Notes: generated by a model from the sequence alone, not told the origin. Positions 34,160 through 42,639 are shown, counted from the first letter of the stretch. The stretch is DNA of 64,000 nucleotides from Achromobacter xylosoxidans (GCF_002192695.1 NZ_MTLG01000086.1:62001-126000), one strand, 5' to 3'. Numbers and translations: made by a program.

Positions 34160-34855
34160 ATGGCACGCACCCGCCAACCCGAGGTTTCCAATGACATACG
34201 CAGGTTGATTACGCAGATCCGAGCGCTGTTGGGCAAAGGAGAAGAACTGCCGTCCGAGCGGGTTCTCGCCGGGCAACTGGACGTCAATCGTCATCGTTTG
34301 CGCCTTGCCCTGGACAAGATGCGCGAGGCGTCCGAACTGCCGCGGCCCGCCATTCGCCGCAACGATCCGCCCATCCTCAAGGGCGATGTCGTGGTGCAGG
34401 AGACGAATGCGCTTGAGGTGATCGAGCTGCGCATGGTGCTGGAGCCGGCAATCGCGCGATTGGCCGCAATCCGGGCCTCGCCGGTGCAGATCGCCAAAAT
34501 CCTGGAAGCCGCCACAACGCCATCAGGGGTTGCGCGCTCGACCGGGGATATCGCGTTCCACAAATTGCTGGCGGACAGCTCCGGAAACCAACTGGCGGCT
34601 AGCCTTTATGCGTTCTTGCGCCACGTCGGCGCGGACCTGCGCCTGCATATTCCCGCCACGACGCAAACCACGCGAGAGCGCATACAGATGCGCGACCAGG
34701 AACACCGCGCAATCGCGGAAGCCATTGCGAGTCGATCGCCGGATGCGGCCGAGCAAAGCATGCGCGTCCATCTGTGGCGTGTGCAGCGTGAGATCGCGGA
34801 TCGTTTGAATCCGGTCGGAACGGGGGCGCAGACCTCTCTGGCGCCGCGCTCCTAG
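34160..34855 (+). CDS. GntR family (FadR/FCD-type) transcriptional regulator
   Basis: 231 aa, ATG after GAGGGAACA. N-terminal winged helix: IRRLITQIRALLGKGEELPSERVLAGQLDVNRHRLRLALDKM; C-terminal FCD helical domain with likely metal-binding residues in DIAFHKLLADSSGNQ, DQEHRAIAEAI and MRVHLWRV. It is divergent from the ten-gene catabolic operon; two near-identical palindromes lie between. It probably represses the operon and itself, released by the substrate or an intermediate. Its stop overlaps the stop of the convergent LysR gene in a CTAG. Confidence 0.93.
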   Translation: MARTRQPEVSNDIRRLITQIRALLGKGEELPSERVLAGQLDVNRHRLRLALDKMREASELPRPAIRRNDPPILKGDVVVQETNALEVIELRMVLEPAIARLAAIRASPVQIAKILEAATTPSGVARSTGDIAFHKLLADSSGNQLAASLYAFLRHVGADLRLHIPATTQTTRERIQMRDQEHRAIAEAIASRSPDAAEQSMRVHLWRVQREIADRLNPVGTGAQTSLAPRS

Positions 34856-35745
34856 TCCGGATCCGTCTGCCGCAAGGTGTCCAGGAAGCGCAGCGCCGCC
34901 GCCGACAGGGACCGTTGGTTCTTGAGCAATATGCCGATGTTGCGTGATGCGGTGGGCGAGTGCAGCGCCACGCTGCGCAGCCGCGAGGTGTCCATCAGGC
35001 GCAGGGCCAGCTGCGGCACCGCCGCTATGCCCACGCCGGCAGCCACCATCGCGCCCACGACCGAAATGTTGTCGGACACGTAGTTCATTTCCGGCAGCCG
35101 GCCGGAGGCGGCCAGAATCTGGTCGGTGACCTGGCGGATGCTGCTGGCGGGGCCGCTCGCAACGTAAGGCCTGTCGGCGAAAACGCTCCAATCCACGCGC
35201 TTGCGTTGCGCCAGCGGATCGCCGATGGGGCAGATCAGCACGAAGTTCTCTTTCAGCAGCTGCGTGAATTGCACGCTTGCTGGTTGGTCGGGGACCTCGA
35301 TGGAGATGCCGATGTCGGCATTGCCTTCCGATACTGCCTGCGTGATCTGGCGCGCGGAGACCGCGTGGATGTTCAGGCGCACCTGCGGGTGCGACTTCTG
35401 GAAGGCGCGCGTCGCCGCGGGCAGCAGGGCGGAGGCGACGGAGGGGAGGGCCCAGATGTTGATGCTGCCCCGACGGCCCGCGATGAATTCGGACAGATCG
35501 CTAAGCGAATCGCGGAATTCCGACAGCATCCGCATTGCAATCGGCACCAGTTCCGCGCCGGCGGAGGTCAGCGCCACGCCATGCTTGTCGCGGTCGAACA
35601 GCTTGGCGCCGAGCTTCTGTTCCGCCGCCTGCACGCGCCGGCTGAGCGCCGGCTGGGAAATAGGCACACGTTCGGCGGCCATGCGGAAGTTGAGCGTTTC
35701 CGCCACCAACAGCACCGCCTCCAGTTCGGAAATGGTCAGGGTCAT
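34852..35745 (-). CDS. LysR family transcriptional regulator
   Basis: 297 aa. Winged helix FRMAAERVPISQPALSRRVQAAEQKLGAKLFDRDKHGVALT, effector domain from about residue 90 (RRGSINIWALPSVASALLP). The profile resembles LTTRs that sit beside Bug and CoA-pathway genes. It is divergent from the AtuA-like gene at 35856 across a 110-base AT-rich gap with a GATATAAATATATC palindrome, so it likely controls the 35856-40618 operon. Confidence 0.93.
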   Translation of the reverse strand: MTLTISELEAVLLVAETLNFRMAAERVPISQPALSRRVQAAEQKLGAKLFDRDKHGVALTSAGAELVPIAMRMLSEFRDSLSDLSEFIAGRRGSINIWALPSVASALLPAATRAFQKSHPQVRLNIHAVSARQITQAVSEGNADIGISIEVPDQPASVQFTQLLKENFVLICPIGDPLAQRKRVDWSVFADRPYVASGPASSIRQVTDQILAASGRLPEMNYVSDNISVVGAMVAAGVGIAAVPQLALRLMDTSRLRSVALHSPTASRNIGILLKNQRSLSAAALRFLDTLRQTDPD

Positions 35746-35776
35746 GGTCGACGTGATGCGTTTAAGTTATTACGAA

Positions 35777-35790
35777 GATATAAATATATC
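35777..35790. promoter_or_regulatory. candidate LysR operator palindrome
   Basis: GATATA-AA-TATATC in the LysR/AtuA intergenic gap, 32 bases before the LysR start and 66 bases before the AtuA-like start; the only strong dyad there. Confidence 0.5.
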
Positions 35791-35855
35791 AATTTTCAGA
35801 TCAGGTTGGCCGCAGCATACTAGGCCGCAAAGTAGCAATACGGACGGAGACAGAC

Positions 35856-37214
35856 ATGAAAGAACCGCGCAAGCGGCTGCGTATCGGCGTAGGCGCCGGC
35901 ATGGCGGACGACCGCATCGGTCCGGCCATGCCGCTGCTGGAAGGCTGCGATATCGACTACCTGGTGTGCGAATGCCTGGCCGAACGGACCATCGCGCGCG
36001 AAACGCTGTCGCGCAAGCATGACGGCGCTCACGGCTACAACCCGATGCTGGAGGAGCGCATGCGCGCCTTCCTGCCAGCGTGCCGGGAGAAGGGCGTGAG
36101 GTTGGTGTCCAATATGGGCGCGGCCAATCCGGCCGGCGCCGCACAGGCCGCGCTGGACATTGGCCACGCCTTGGGATGGCAGGAACTCAAGTGCGCCGCC
36201 GTAGTCGGCGACGACGTGGCCGACCGAGTGCGCCTGCATCCCGAACTGCGCCTGCTGGATCGCGATCTGCCGCTGGAAGCGATCCTGCCGCAACTGGCGT
36301 CGGCAAATGCCTACCTGGGGGCCGACGTGGTCCGCGATGCGCTGGCCACCGGCGCGCACGTGGTGCTGACGGGGCGGGTCGCCGATCCCTCGTTGTTTCT
36401 GGGCGTGGCCCTGCATCATCATGGCTGGAACTACGAGGACCTGCCCAAGCTGGCGGCGGGCACCATCATGGGCCACCTGCTGGAGTGCTCCGCGCAGATC
36501 ACCGGCGGCTATTTCGCCGACCCGGGCAAGAAAGACGTTCCTCGCCTGGCCGAGCTGGCTTATCCCTATGCCGATCTTTACAGCGACGGCGAACTGTATA
36601 TCGGCAAGCCGGCTGGCTCGGGCGGCCGCCTCGACCGCATGACCTGCACCGAGCAGGCGCTGTATGAAATCCACGATCCCGCGGCCTACGTCACGCCAGA
36701 TTGCGTGCTGAGCCTGGAAGGCCTGCATTTTGAAGAGCAGCACGCGGACCGGGTGGCCGTGCGCGGCATGCGCGCCGCGCCGCGCACCGATAGCTACAAG
36801 GTCGTGGTCGGCTACTTCGATGGATGGATAGGCACCGGCGAGGTCGCCTATGCGGGCGTGAACGCGATCGCGCGGGCGCGCCTGGCGGCCGACACGGTGA
36901 AAGAGCGGTTCCGGCTCGACGGCGGCGCGGCCAGCGAGATCCAGGTAGACCTGATCGGCGTGAGCAGCCTGCATGGCGATCATCCGGAGGCCGTCGCCGG
37001 TCATCCCTACGAAGTCCGGTTGCGCGTGGCGGCCCGCTGTCCCGACAAAAAGAGCGCCCATTTGCTGGGTGACCACGTGCGGCAGCTGAACATGCAAGGG
37101 CCTTACGGCGCAGGCGGTCCCGTCAACCTGGGCGCCAAGGAGGTCATTGCCGTGGATGCCCTGTTGATTCCGCGGGACTGGGTCACGCCCGAAGTCATTA
37201 CGGTGGGAGCTTGA
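35856..37214 (+). CDS. AtuA-like acyclic terpene utilisation family protein (DUF1446)
   Basis: 452 aa, ATG after ACGGAGACAG. Reads RIGVGAGMADDRIGPAMPLLEGCDIDYLVCECLAERTIA, then RLVSNMGAANPAGAA, VVLTGRVADPSLFLG and LLECSAQITGGYFADPG, all typical of DUF1446. AtuA of Pseudomonas belongs to the citronellol/geraniol pathway but its reaction is not settled. In longer homologues a short C-terminal domain is fused; here it is the next gene. The role may be in branched-acid metabolism; inferred from family only. Confidence 0.92.
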   Translation: MKEPRKRLRIGVGAGMADDRIGPAMPLLEGCDIDYLVCECLAERTIARETLSRKHDGAHGYNPMLEERMRAFLPACREKGVRLVSNMGAANPAGAAQAALDIGHALGWQELKCAAVVGDDVADRVRLHPELRLLDRDLPLEAILPQLASANAYLGADVVRDALATGAHVVLTGRVADPSLFLGVALHHHGWNYEDLPKLAAGTIMGHLLECSAQITGGYFADPGKKDVPRLAELAYPYADLYSDGELYIGKPAGSGGRLDRMTCTEQALYEIHDPAAYVTPDCVLSLEGLHFEEQHADRVAVRGMRAAPRTDSYKVVVGYFDGWIGTGEVAYAGVNAIARARLAADTVKERFRLDGGAASEIQVDLIGVSSLHGDHPEAVAGHPYEVRLRVAARCPDKKSAHLLGDHVRQLNMQGPYGAGGPVNLGAKEVIAVDALLIPRDWVTPEVITVGA

Positions 37215-37216
37215 CC

Positions 37217-37543
37217 ATGAGCATTCTGGTTCATGACCTGGCGCATGCGCGCGCCGGCGACAAGGGAAATACCTCGAGCATTGCCGTCATTGCCTACGAC
37301 GAGGACGCCTGGCGCCTGCTGCGCCAGGGGCTCACTGCCGAGCGCGTAGAGCAGGCCTTTGCGCATTTGGGAGCAGGGAAGGTCAGGCGCTATGAGGTCG
37401 AAAGCCTGAGGGCGCTGAACTTCGTCATTCCGAACGTGCTTGCTGGCGGCGTCACGCGTTCGCTGCGCCTGGATCCCCATGGCAAGTCGCTCAGCTCGTT
37501 GATGCTGGGAATCGAACTCCCGGCCAGCCTACCCCAGTCCTGA
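37217..37543 (+). CDS. AtuA-like C-terminal domain protein
   Basis: 108 aa from ATG 37217, two bases after the AtuA-like stop with GGGAG upstream (TTG 37211 is a possible overlapping start). Sequence ILVHDLAHARAGDKGNTSSIAVIAYDED and LNFVIPNVLAGGVTRSLRLDPHGKSLSSLML match the small domain found at the C-terminus of full-length AtuA proteins. The two halves are probably a complex that recreates the fused protein. Confidence 0.9.
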   Translation: MSILVHDLAHARAGDKGNTSSIAVIAYDEDAWRLLRQGLTAERVEQAFAHLGAGKVRRYEVESLRALNFVIPNVLAGGVTRSLRLDPHGKSLSSLMLGIELPASLPQS

Positions 37544-37554
37544 AAGGAGCCGCA

Positions 37555-38472
37555 ATGTACCCTCCCGCTGAGCCCATGGGCACCGAGGTCTACGCCCGGC
37601 TGCCCGAGTCCCTGCACCTGACCGAGCAGGCCTCGACCTGGCTGGCCGCGCGCCACGTGAAGATGCACTCCTTTCTGGAGGGGCCTTCCTTCGATCGCTC
37701 GGGCAATCTCTGGTGCGTCGATCTGGCGCATGGACGCATCCTGCGCGTGGATCCGGCAGGTAATTTCGAGGTCGTCGTCAGTTACGAAGGCGAACCCAAC
37801 GGCCTGAAGATCCACCGCGATGGCCGCATCTTCGTCGCCGACCATCTGCATGGCCTGATGCTTCTGGACCCCGAGGCCCGCAGCATCCGGCCTTACTTGC
37901 AGCACGTGCGGCGGGAAGGCTTGAAGGGGCTGAACGATCTGTTCTTCGCGTCCAACGGCGACCTCTACTTCACCGATCAGGGTGAAAGCGCCTTGGAAAA
38001 TCCCACCGGCCGCGTGTTCCGCCTGCGCGCCGACGGCAAGACGGTGGACCTCATCATGGACGGCCTGGCAGGCCCCAACGGTCTGGTCATGAACAAGGCC
38101 GAGAACGTGCTTTACGTGGCCATCACGCACGACAACGCCATCTACGCGCTGCGGCTGGAGCCGGATGGCCAGATGAAGAAGGCCAGCCGTTTCATCCAGC
38201 TATCGGGCAGCACGGCCGGGCCGGACGGCATGGCCCTGGACGAGGCCGGCAACCTGGCCATCGTCCACGCGCAGGCGGGCACCGTATGGCTGTTCAGCCC
38301 GCTGGGCGAACCCCTCTACCGCATCCGTTCCTGCGCGGGCCTGCGCACCACCAACGTCGCTTTCGGCGGCGAGGACGGGCGTTCCTTGTTCATCACCGAA
38401 GCGGAGCAGGGCGTCATTCTGCGCGCCCGGCTGCCGCATCCCGGCAAGCGGATGTATTCGCACCGGGACTGA
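37555..38472 (+). CDS. SMP-30/gluconolactonase family protein
   Basis: 305 aa, AAAGGAGCC before the ATG. Six-bladed propeller motifs with metal ligands in FLEGPSFDRSGNLWCVD (Glu), GLNDLFFASNGDLYFTD (Asn), GLAGPNGLVMNKAENVLYVA and GPDGMALDEAGNLAIVHA (Asp). These Ca/Zn-dependent enzymes hydrolyse lactones in the cytoplasm. In this operon it could open a lactone made by the reductase/AtuA steps; the substrate is unknown. Confidence 0.93.
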   Translation: MYPPAEPMGTEVYARLPESLHLTEQASTWLAARHVKMHSFLEGPSFDRSGNLWCVDLAHGRILRVDPAGNFEVVVSYEGEPNGLKIHRDGRIFVADHLHGLMLLDPEARSIRPYLQHVRREGLKGLNDLFFASNGDLYFTDQGESALENPTGRVFRLRADGKTVDLIMDGLAGPNGLVMNKAENVLYVAITHDNAIYALRLEPDGQMKKASRFIQLSGSTAGPDGMALDEAGNLAIVHAQAGTVWLFSPLGEPLYRIRSCAGLRTTNVAFGGEDGRSLFITEAEQGVILRARLPHPGKRMYSHRD

Positions 38473-38529
38473 GCCGCGCGCCACGAACACGATCCGCATA
38501 AAAAACCACCATCCATGGGAGACAACATC

Positions 38530-39501
38530 ATGATTCCTTTCCGATTGATCGCCGGCCTGGCCCTGGGCCTGGCCGCCGTCACAGGTGCGCAGGCCGCCGA
38601 TGCCTACCCCGCGCGCCCCATACGCCTGATCGCCACCTTCGGCCCTGGCAGCTCCATCGACATCATTGCGCGGCTGGTGGCCAAACCTCTGGCCGAGCAG
38701 CTGGGCCAGCCGGTAATCGTCGAGAACAAGCCGGGCGCCGGCGGCGACCTGGCCACCGACATCGTCGCCAAGTCCGGCAAGGACGGGTACACCATCGGCT
38801 TCGCCTCGGCCGGGCCGATCACGGTCAATCCCAATGCCCGCAGCAAGATGCCCTACGACCCGCTCAAGGATCTGGCGCCGGTTGCCCTGGTGGCGACGGG
38901 ACCGAACGTCATCCTGGTCAACCCGTCGATTCCGGTGACCAACCTGAAGGAGCTGATTGCCTACATCAGGGCCAATCCGAACAAGGTCAACTACGCCTCG
39001 GCTGGCGTGGGCACCAGCGGTCATATCGCCGGCGAGCTATTCCAGCACTTGTCCAAGACCGAAATCCTGCACGTGCCCTACAAGGGCAACAGCGATGCGA
39101 TTACGGACACCCTGGGCGGGCGCACCCAGATGGTCATCAGCGGCGTCCCGCCCATCCTGTCGTTCGTGAAGTCCGGCCAGCTGCGCGCCCTGGCCGTGGC
39201 CGATACCAAGCGTTCGCCCTTGCTGCCGGACGTCCCCACTGTTGCCGAAGCCGGACTGCCCGGTGCGGAGAGCGTCGCCTGGTATGGCATCGTCGCGCCT
39301 GCCGGCACGCCGCAGGCGATCCTGGACCGTCTCCACGACGAAATCGTCAAGGCCGTGAACAACCCGGAAACCCAGGAGAAATTCGCCGGCCTCGGTATCG
39401 TTCCTTCGGCGGACAGCCGGGCGGACTTTGGCAAGCGCATGGCGGACGAGTACGTCCGTTTCAAGGAATTGTTCAAGCAGATCAACCTGGTCATGGATTG
39501 A
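38530..39501 (+). CDS. Bug/TctC family periplasmic solute-binding protein
   Basis: 323 aa from ATG 38530 (MIPFRLIAGLALGLAAVTGAQA), chosen over ATG 38515 because GGGAGAC sits just upstream and the signal peptide then starts directly. Motifs: PIRLIATFGPGSSIDIIARL, VENKPGAGGDLATD, VNYASAGVGTSGHIAGELF and VPYKGNSDAITDTLGG. It presumably captures the substrate of the AtuA/SMP-30/PRISE operon. No membrane transporter genes accompany it. Confidence 0.93.
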   Translation: MIPFRLIAGLALGLAAVTGAQAADAYPARPIRLIATFGPGSSIDIIARLVAKPLAEQLGQPVIVENKPGAGGDLATDIVAKSGKDGYTIGFASAGPITVNPNARSKMPYDPLKDLAPVALVATGPNVILVNPSIPVTNLKELIAYIRANPNKVNYASAGVGTSGHIAGELFQHLSKTEILHVPYKGNSDAITDTLGGRTQMVISGVPPILSFVKSGQLRALAVADTKRSPLLPDVPTVAEAGLPGAESVAWYGIVAPAGTPQAILDRLHDEIVKAVNNPETQEKFAGLGIVPSADSRADFGKRMADEYVRFKELFKQINLVMD

Positions 39502-39508
39502 CGGAATC

Positions 39509-40618
39509 ATGTCACGCACCGTAATCGTTACTGGCGCCAGCGGGCTGGTCGGCTCCGCTGCCGTCGATTCATTCCTCAACGCGGGCTGGGAAGTCATCGC
39601 GGTTTCCCGCCGGCGTCCGGAGATCATCAGCCAACGGCCCTACACCCATCTGCCGGTCGATCTGCAGGACGCGCAGGCGTGCCGCCGCGCCTTCGGGGAC
39701 ATGCCTGAAGCCACGCACGTTTTCTATGCGGCCGTCTATGAGAAGCCAGGGCTCATCGCCGGCTGGCGGGATCCTGAGCAGATGGCCACCAACCTGGGCA
39801 TGATCAGGAACGTCATCGAGCCGTTGGCCGCCAGCGGCCGGCTGCGGCATGTCAGCGTGCTGCAGGGTACCAAGGCCTATGGCGTACACCTGCATCCCAT
39901 CCGCACGCCGGCGCGCGAACGCCAGCCGCGGGACGATCATCCGAACTCGTACTGGTTCCAGGAAGACTACATCCGGGAAAAGGCCGCGCAGTCCGGCTTT
40001 GGCTGGACGATATTCCGTCCCACCATCGTGCTGGGCCCCAATGTGGGCGTGGCCATGAACACGGTGCCGGTCATAGGCGTCTACGCGGCAGTGTGCCGCG
40101 CCGAAGGCAAGCCGTTCTGCTATCCCGGCCACATTTCCTATCCGCGTGAAGCCGTGGACGCGCGCCTGATCGGCGATGCAGGCGTCTGGGCGGCGGAGAA
40201 TCCGGCGTCGTGGAACGAGCACTACAACCTTACCAACGGCGAAGTGTTCAGCTGGCATGACCTATGGCCGTCCCTGGTGGAGTTCCTGGACGTTGAAGCG
40301 GGCCCGGACCAGCCCCTGCGCCTGGCCGAATATCTGCCCAGCCGGGCGGACCTGTGGAACGAGATCGTCAAGCAGCATGGCTTGCGGCCCTTGACCATGG
40401 CGCAGATTCTTGGCGAATCCCATTACTCCGCCGACGCCCGTTTCGGCTATGGCCTGAAGACCCCGCCCGCGCCCGCATTTGTCAGCACGGTCAAGATCAA
40501 GCAGGCGGGCTTCACGCAAACCTACGACACCGAGGCATGCGTGAAGCACTGGCTGGGGGTACTGATGGAGCGCAAGATCATTCCGTTCTCCCAAACGAGT
40601 GTCGCAGGCCGCGTTTGA
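39509..40618 (+). CDS. NAD(P)-dependent SDR/PRISE-like reductase
   Basis: 369 aa, ATG 7 bases after the Bug stop. Rossmann motif VIVTGASGLVGSAAVDSFL, then VSRRRPEI as the NADP-preferring arginines, HVSVLQGTKAYGVH and NSYWFQEDYIREKA; these correspond to the Lys and Tyr of progesterone 5-beta-reductase/iridoid-synthase-like enzymes, which reduce alpha,beta-unsaturated carbonyls. FRPTIVLGPNVGVAMN and AENPASWNEHYNLTNG follow. It fits an enal/enone reduction step in terpenoid-like substrate use. Confidence 0.9.
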   Translation: MSRTVIVTGASGLVGSAAVDSFLNAGWEVIAVSRRRPEIISQRPYTHLPVDLQDAQACRRAFGDMPEATHVFYAAVYEKPGLIAGWRDPEQMATNLGMIRNVIEPLAASGRLRHVSVLQGTKAYGVHLHPIRTPARERQPRDDHPNSYWFQEDYIREKAAQSGFGWTIFRPTIVLGPNVGVAMNTVPVIGVYAAVCRAEGKPFCYPGHISYPREAVDARLIGDAGVWAAENPASWNEHYNLTNGEVFSWHDLWPSLVEFLDVEAGPDQPLRLAEYLPSRADLWNEIVKQHGLRPLTMAQILGESHYSADARFGYGLKTPPAPAFVSTVKIKQAGFTQTYDTEACVKHWLGVLMERKIIPFSQTSVAGRV

Positions 40619-40770
40619 GCGTTGATCGCGGCGAGCCGGAGTTGCGCTTGCGGTGCACGAATGCGGAGAAATCGCGAGGCCCGCGTTGCAAACCGAAGCT
40701 TCCCTGGCTTGCCAACTGACCTATCCTGATCTTTCTGGCCCGCTGGGGCCGCTTTCCGAAGGGTCAGCGC

Positions 40771-41157
40771 ATGCTGGATCATGTCGAAATTCACGTGAGC
40801 GACTTCGAGCGCAGCCGGACGTTCTACCGCAGCGCGCTCGCGGCGCTAGGCTACATACCGCGCAAAGTGCTCGCGACCGGGATGGGCTTCGGAGTAGGCC
40901 AGCCTCAAGAGTCTGAAGACCCGGGCGGCGAATTCTGGATCCATCAGGGCACGCCCAGCACCCCGCGCGTGCATCTGGCTTTTCGCGCCCGCAGCCGTGC
41001 CGAGGTCGATTCCTTTCACCAGGCGGCGCTGGCGGCTGGAGCGCGCGATAACGGCGGGCCTGGCTTGCGTCCGCAATACCACCCGCATTATTACGGCGCG
41101 TTCATCCTGGACCCGGATGGCTACAACATAGAAGCGGTGTGTCACCGCCCGGTCTGA
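40771..41157 (+). CDS. VOC family (glyoxalase/dioxygenase superfamily) protein
   Basis: 128 aa. MLDHVEIHVSDFERSRTFYRSALAALGY and a closing HYYGAFILDPDGYNIEAVCH form the two beta-alpha-beta-beta-beta units; the metal-binding His and Glu positions (HVEIH, NIEAV) are present. No reaction can be assigned. It is 150 bases after the operon, so possibly transcribed alone. It is the last host-like gene before the low-GC island. Confidence 0.9.
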   Translation: MLDHVEIHVSDFERSRTFYRSALAALGYIPRKVLATGMGFGVGQPQESEDPGGEFWIHQGTPSTPRVHLAFRARSRAEVDSFHQAALAAGARDNGGPGLRPQYHPHYYGAFILDPDGYNIEAVCHRPV

Positions 41158-41182
41158 TCCGCGTACTTCCCAGTATTGGCAC

Positions 41183-41205
41183 CGCAGCGTCAGCATGACG
41201 CTGCG
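41183..41205. terminator. hairpin after the VOC gene
   Basis: Perfect 10-bp stem CGCAGCGTCA/TGACGCTGCG with a 3-base loop, 26 bases after the stop. No T-run; likely the 3' end of the VOC transcript. Confidence 0.5.
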
Positions 41206-41267
41206 TCTCCATGTGCAGAGACGAGCGCAAGATGCGTGCGCAATGCCGGGCCTCGCGCGCCAAAGCC

Positions 41268-41301
41268 AAAAGGCGAACTATATTCCTGCGGCCCAGGGTT
41301 T
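41268..41301 (+). repeat. left copy of the 34-bp island-flanking direct repeat
   Basis: Begins AAAAGGCGAACTATATTC and ends CAGGGTTT. It matches 53499-53532 at 31 of 34 positions in the same orientation; the copies lie 12.2 kb apart at the two edges of the low-GC region. Confidence 0.85.
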
Positions 41302-41418
41302 GAGTACTGCAAATTAAGTTCGCCTTTTTTTGTATAGGGCATGAGGGAAATCTATGCGTTGCTCAAAGTTCGCCTTTGGCAAAGCCGGCGCAGAAGAGGT
41401 GGATTTGCTTATGTGAAA

Positions 41419-41439
41419 GTTCGCCTCTTACAGGCGAAC
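41419..41439. repeat. GTTCGCC hairpin
   Basis: GTTCGCCT and AGGCGAAC flank a 5-base loop; one of several uses of this motif at the island edges. Confidence 0.6.
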
Positions 41440-41548
41440 CACGCATACAGACTCCCGTCGTGCCCTCGGCCTTCTACTTGGAGACGGTCAGGCGCAGCGT
41501 CGCATCGGCATTTCCGCCGAACGCAGGAGCGATACATGAGAGATCCAT

Positions 41549-42056
41549 TTAGCCGTCATTCTTCAGCAAGTCGGCAAATCGCTCACCGTCGATAAAGCTC
41601 GCGCGCGACCTCTGGCCCGACGGTACGATGCTGTGCCCAACATTTGCACTGGACGATCCACGATTTGTTGTCCCCGTCCACGGCATAGAGATCGACACCT
41701 CCATCTCCGTCCCTGTTTGCCGATTGGTGGACCGTGCAAAAGCAGGCCGGGAATGCAGAATCGTAAGTGTCCGCTGCGATATCCCTCTGAATCGCCGACG
41801 GAGTACCAAATCCGGCGTCCCAGGTGTATGCGGGTGCTGGATTACGAGAGAAAACCGCCGCGCGCTTGGGGAACCGCTTGTAAGGCGCGCATACGGTCGG
41901 TTGCTCAACTGCGATACGCGTCGTTTTTGAATCGATGGGAACTCCGTTGAGCACCTCCCATCGTCGCGCGAGGCCGCCCCGTGCGAGCACGAGCTCGAAC
42001 TGTTCGGGTCGCATGAGAGACCGGTAGATGACAAATCTGCCGCCGTTGCTCGCCAC
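41549..42056 (-). pseudogene. Mrr-type restriction endonuclease, internally deleted
   Basis: From a GTG at 42056 the frame reads to DGDGGVDLYAVDGDNKSWIVQCKCW, matching the catalytic D...QxK core of Mrr-like type IV restriction enzymes, then GPEVARELYRR and a stop at 41583. Directly overlapping in a different frame is FIDGERFADLLKNDG with a stop at 41549, which is the usual C-terminal end of the same domain ('liDG..La.Ll'). The middle of the C-terminal half is therefore missing and the frame shifted at one point. The enzyme would have cut modified DNA; here it is dead. Lower GC than the flanks. Confidence 0.65.
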
Positions 42057-42155
42057 CGTAATGCCTCTTAAAGGGTCGTGCGCCGGTTGCTAGGGCTGCG
42101 CGGTCACATGCTTCCGAACTGCGGCCGCAGATACGCCAACGGCTTTCACCACGTC

Positions 42156-42378
42156 CTATCGGTCGTGAATGTTCGAGATCGCCCACTGCGCGCCGCTGAC
42201 TACCTTTTCCAGCTCGTCCGAGTACAAGGGCACTGATACGCCCAACCCTGGTCTCGCACGAGCCGACCAAGCCGCAGCGGTGGTTGCGCCGAAGCCGTTG
42301 TGGAGGTAGTCCGTGAAGATCTTGCCGACGCGGTTCGTGGGGCCGTGCTTGGAAAAGAATAGGTGCGGCGGGCGCCCG
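42156..42378 (-). pseudogene. ligD: DNA ligase D polymerase-domain remnant
   Basis: About 70 residues survive with no start: [20 protein letters not shown], then [20 protein letters not shown] and [20 protein letters not shown], ending at a TAG at 42156. This is the conserved end of the LigD primase-polymerase domain ([30 protein letters not shown]). The nuclease and ligase domains are absent. LigD acts with Ku in non-homologous end joining; this fragment cannot function alone. Confidence 0.75.
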
Positions 42379-42399
42379 TACCAAGGTTTTGTTTTTCCA

Positions 42400-42639
42400 T
42401 TAGCAGTCGGAGTCGAACACGTTCAGGTCTGGCGCACAGGCGGACAGCAACTGTGCATCAAGCTCCGCCGCTTGGCGCTGATCCAAGATGAAGACCGTTA
42501 CGTTTGCCTGTTCATCCGGCGGCAACTCGGCCAAGGGTAAGTGTTCGACCCGCATTACGACGGCACCCGTCGCGCCGGTAAGCTTGCCCACCTCGGTAAG
42601 AACTGCGCGGCAGATTTTGCCCTGTGTCGGTTCCTTCAT
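42400..42639 (-). CDS. small hypothetical protein
   Basis: 79 aa from ATG 42639 ([20 protein letters not shown]), with GGGAGCC upstream at acceptable spacing; a longer frame opens further upstream. Reads [41 protein letters not shown]. No family recognised. It is immediately upstream of the LigD remnant on the same strand. Composition is protein-like, but real expression is uncertain. Confidence 0.45.
   Translation of the reverse strand: MKEPTQGKICRAVLTEVGKLTGATGAVVMRVEHLPLAELPPDEQANVTVFILDQRQAAELDAQLLSACAPDLNVFDSDC

Larger units (their letters stand above)
41158..41548. other. gene-free left edge of the accessory island
   Basis: 390 bases with no supported gene. Holds the VOC hairpin, the left 34-bp repeat and a cluster of GTTCGCC motifs in both orientations: 41268-41279 pairs with 41317-41328 (12-bp perfect stem), a copy at 41365-41380, and an 8-bp stem at 41419-41439. 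It may be a recombination region or repetitive extragenic element. Confidence 0.7.

Noticed and set aside
40653-40916. Open frame of 87 codons before the VOC gene
   Set aside because: Overlaps the start of the VOC gene in another frame and has no recognisable sequence.
41268-41331. Rho-independent terminator with a T-run formed by the left repeat
   Set aside because: The 12-bp arms and T-run would fit, but the 37-base loop and the presence of the same motif at several other places favour a repetitive or recombination element.
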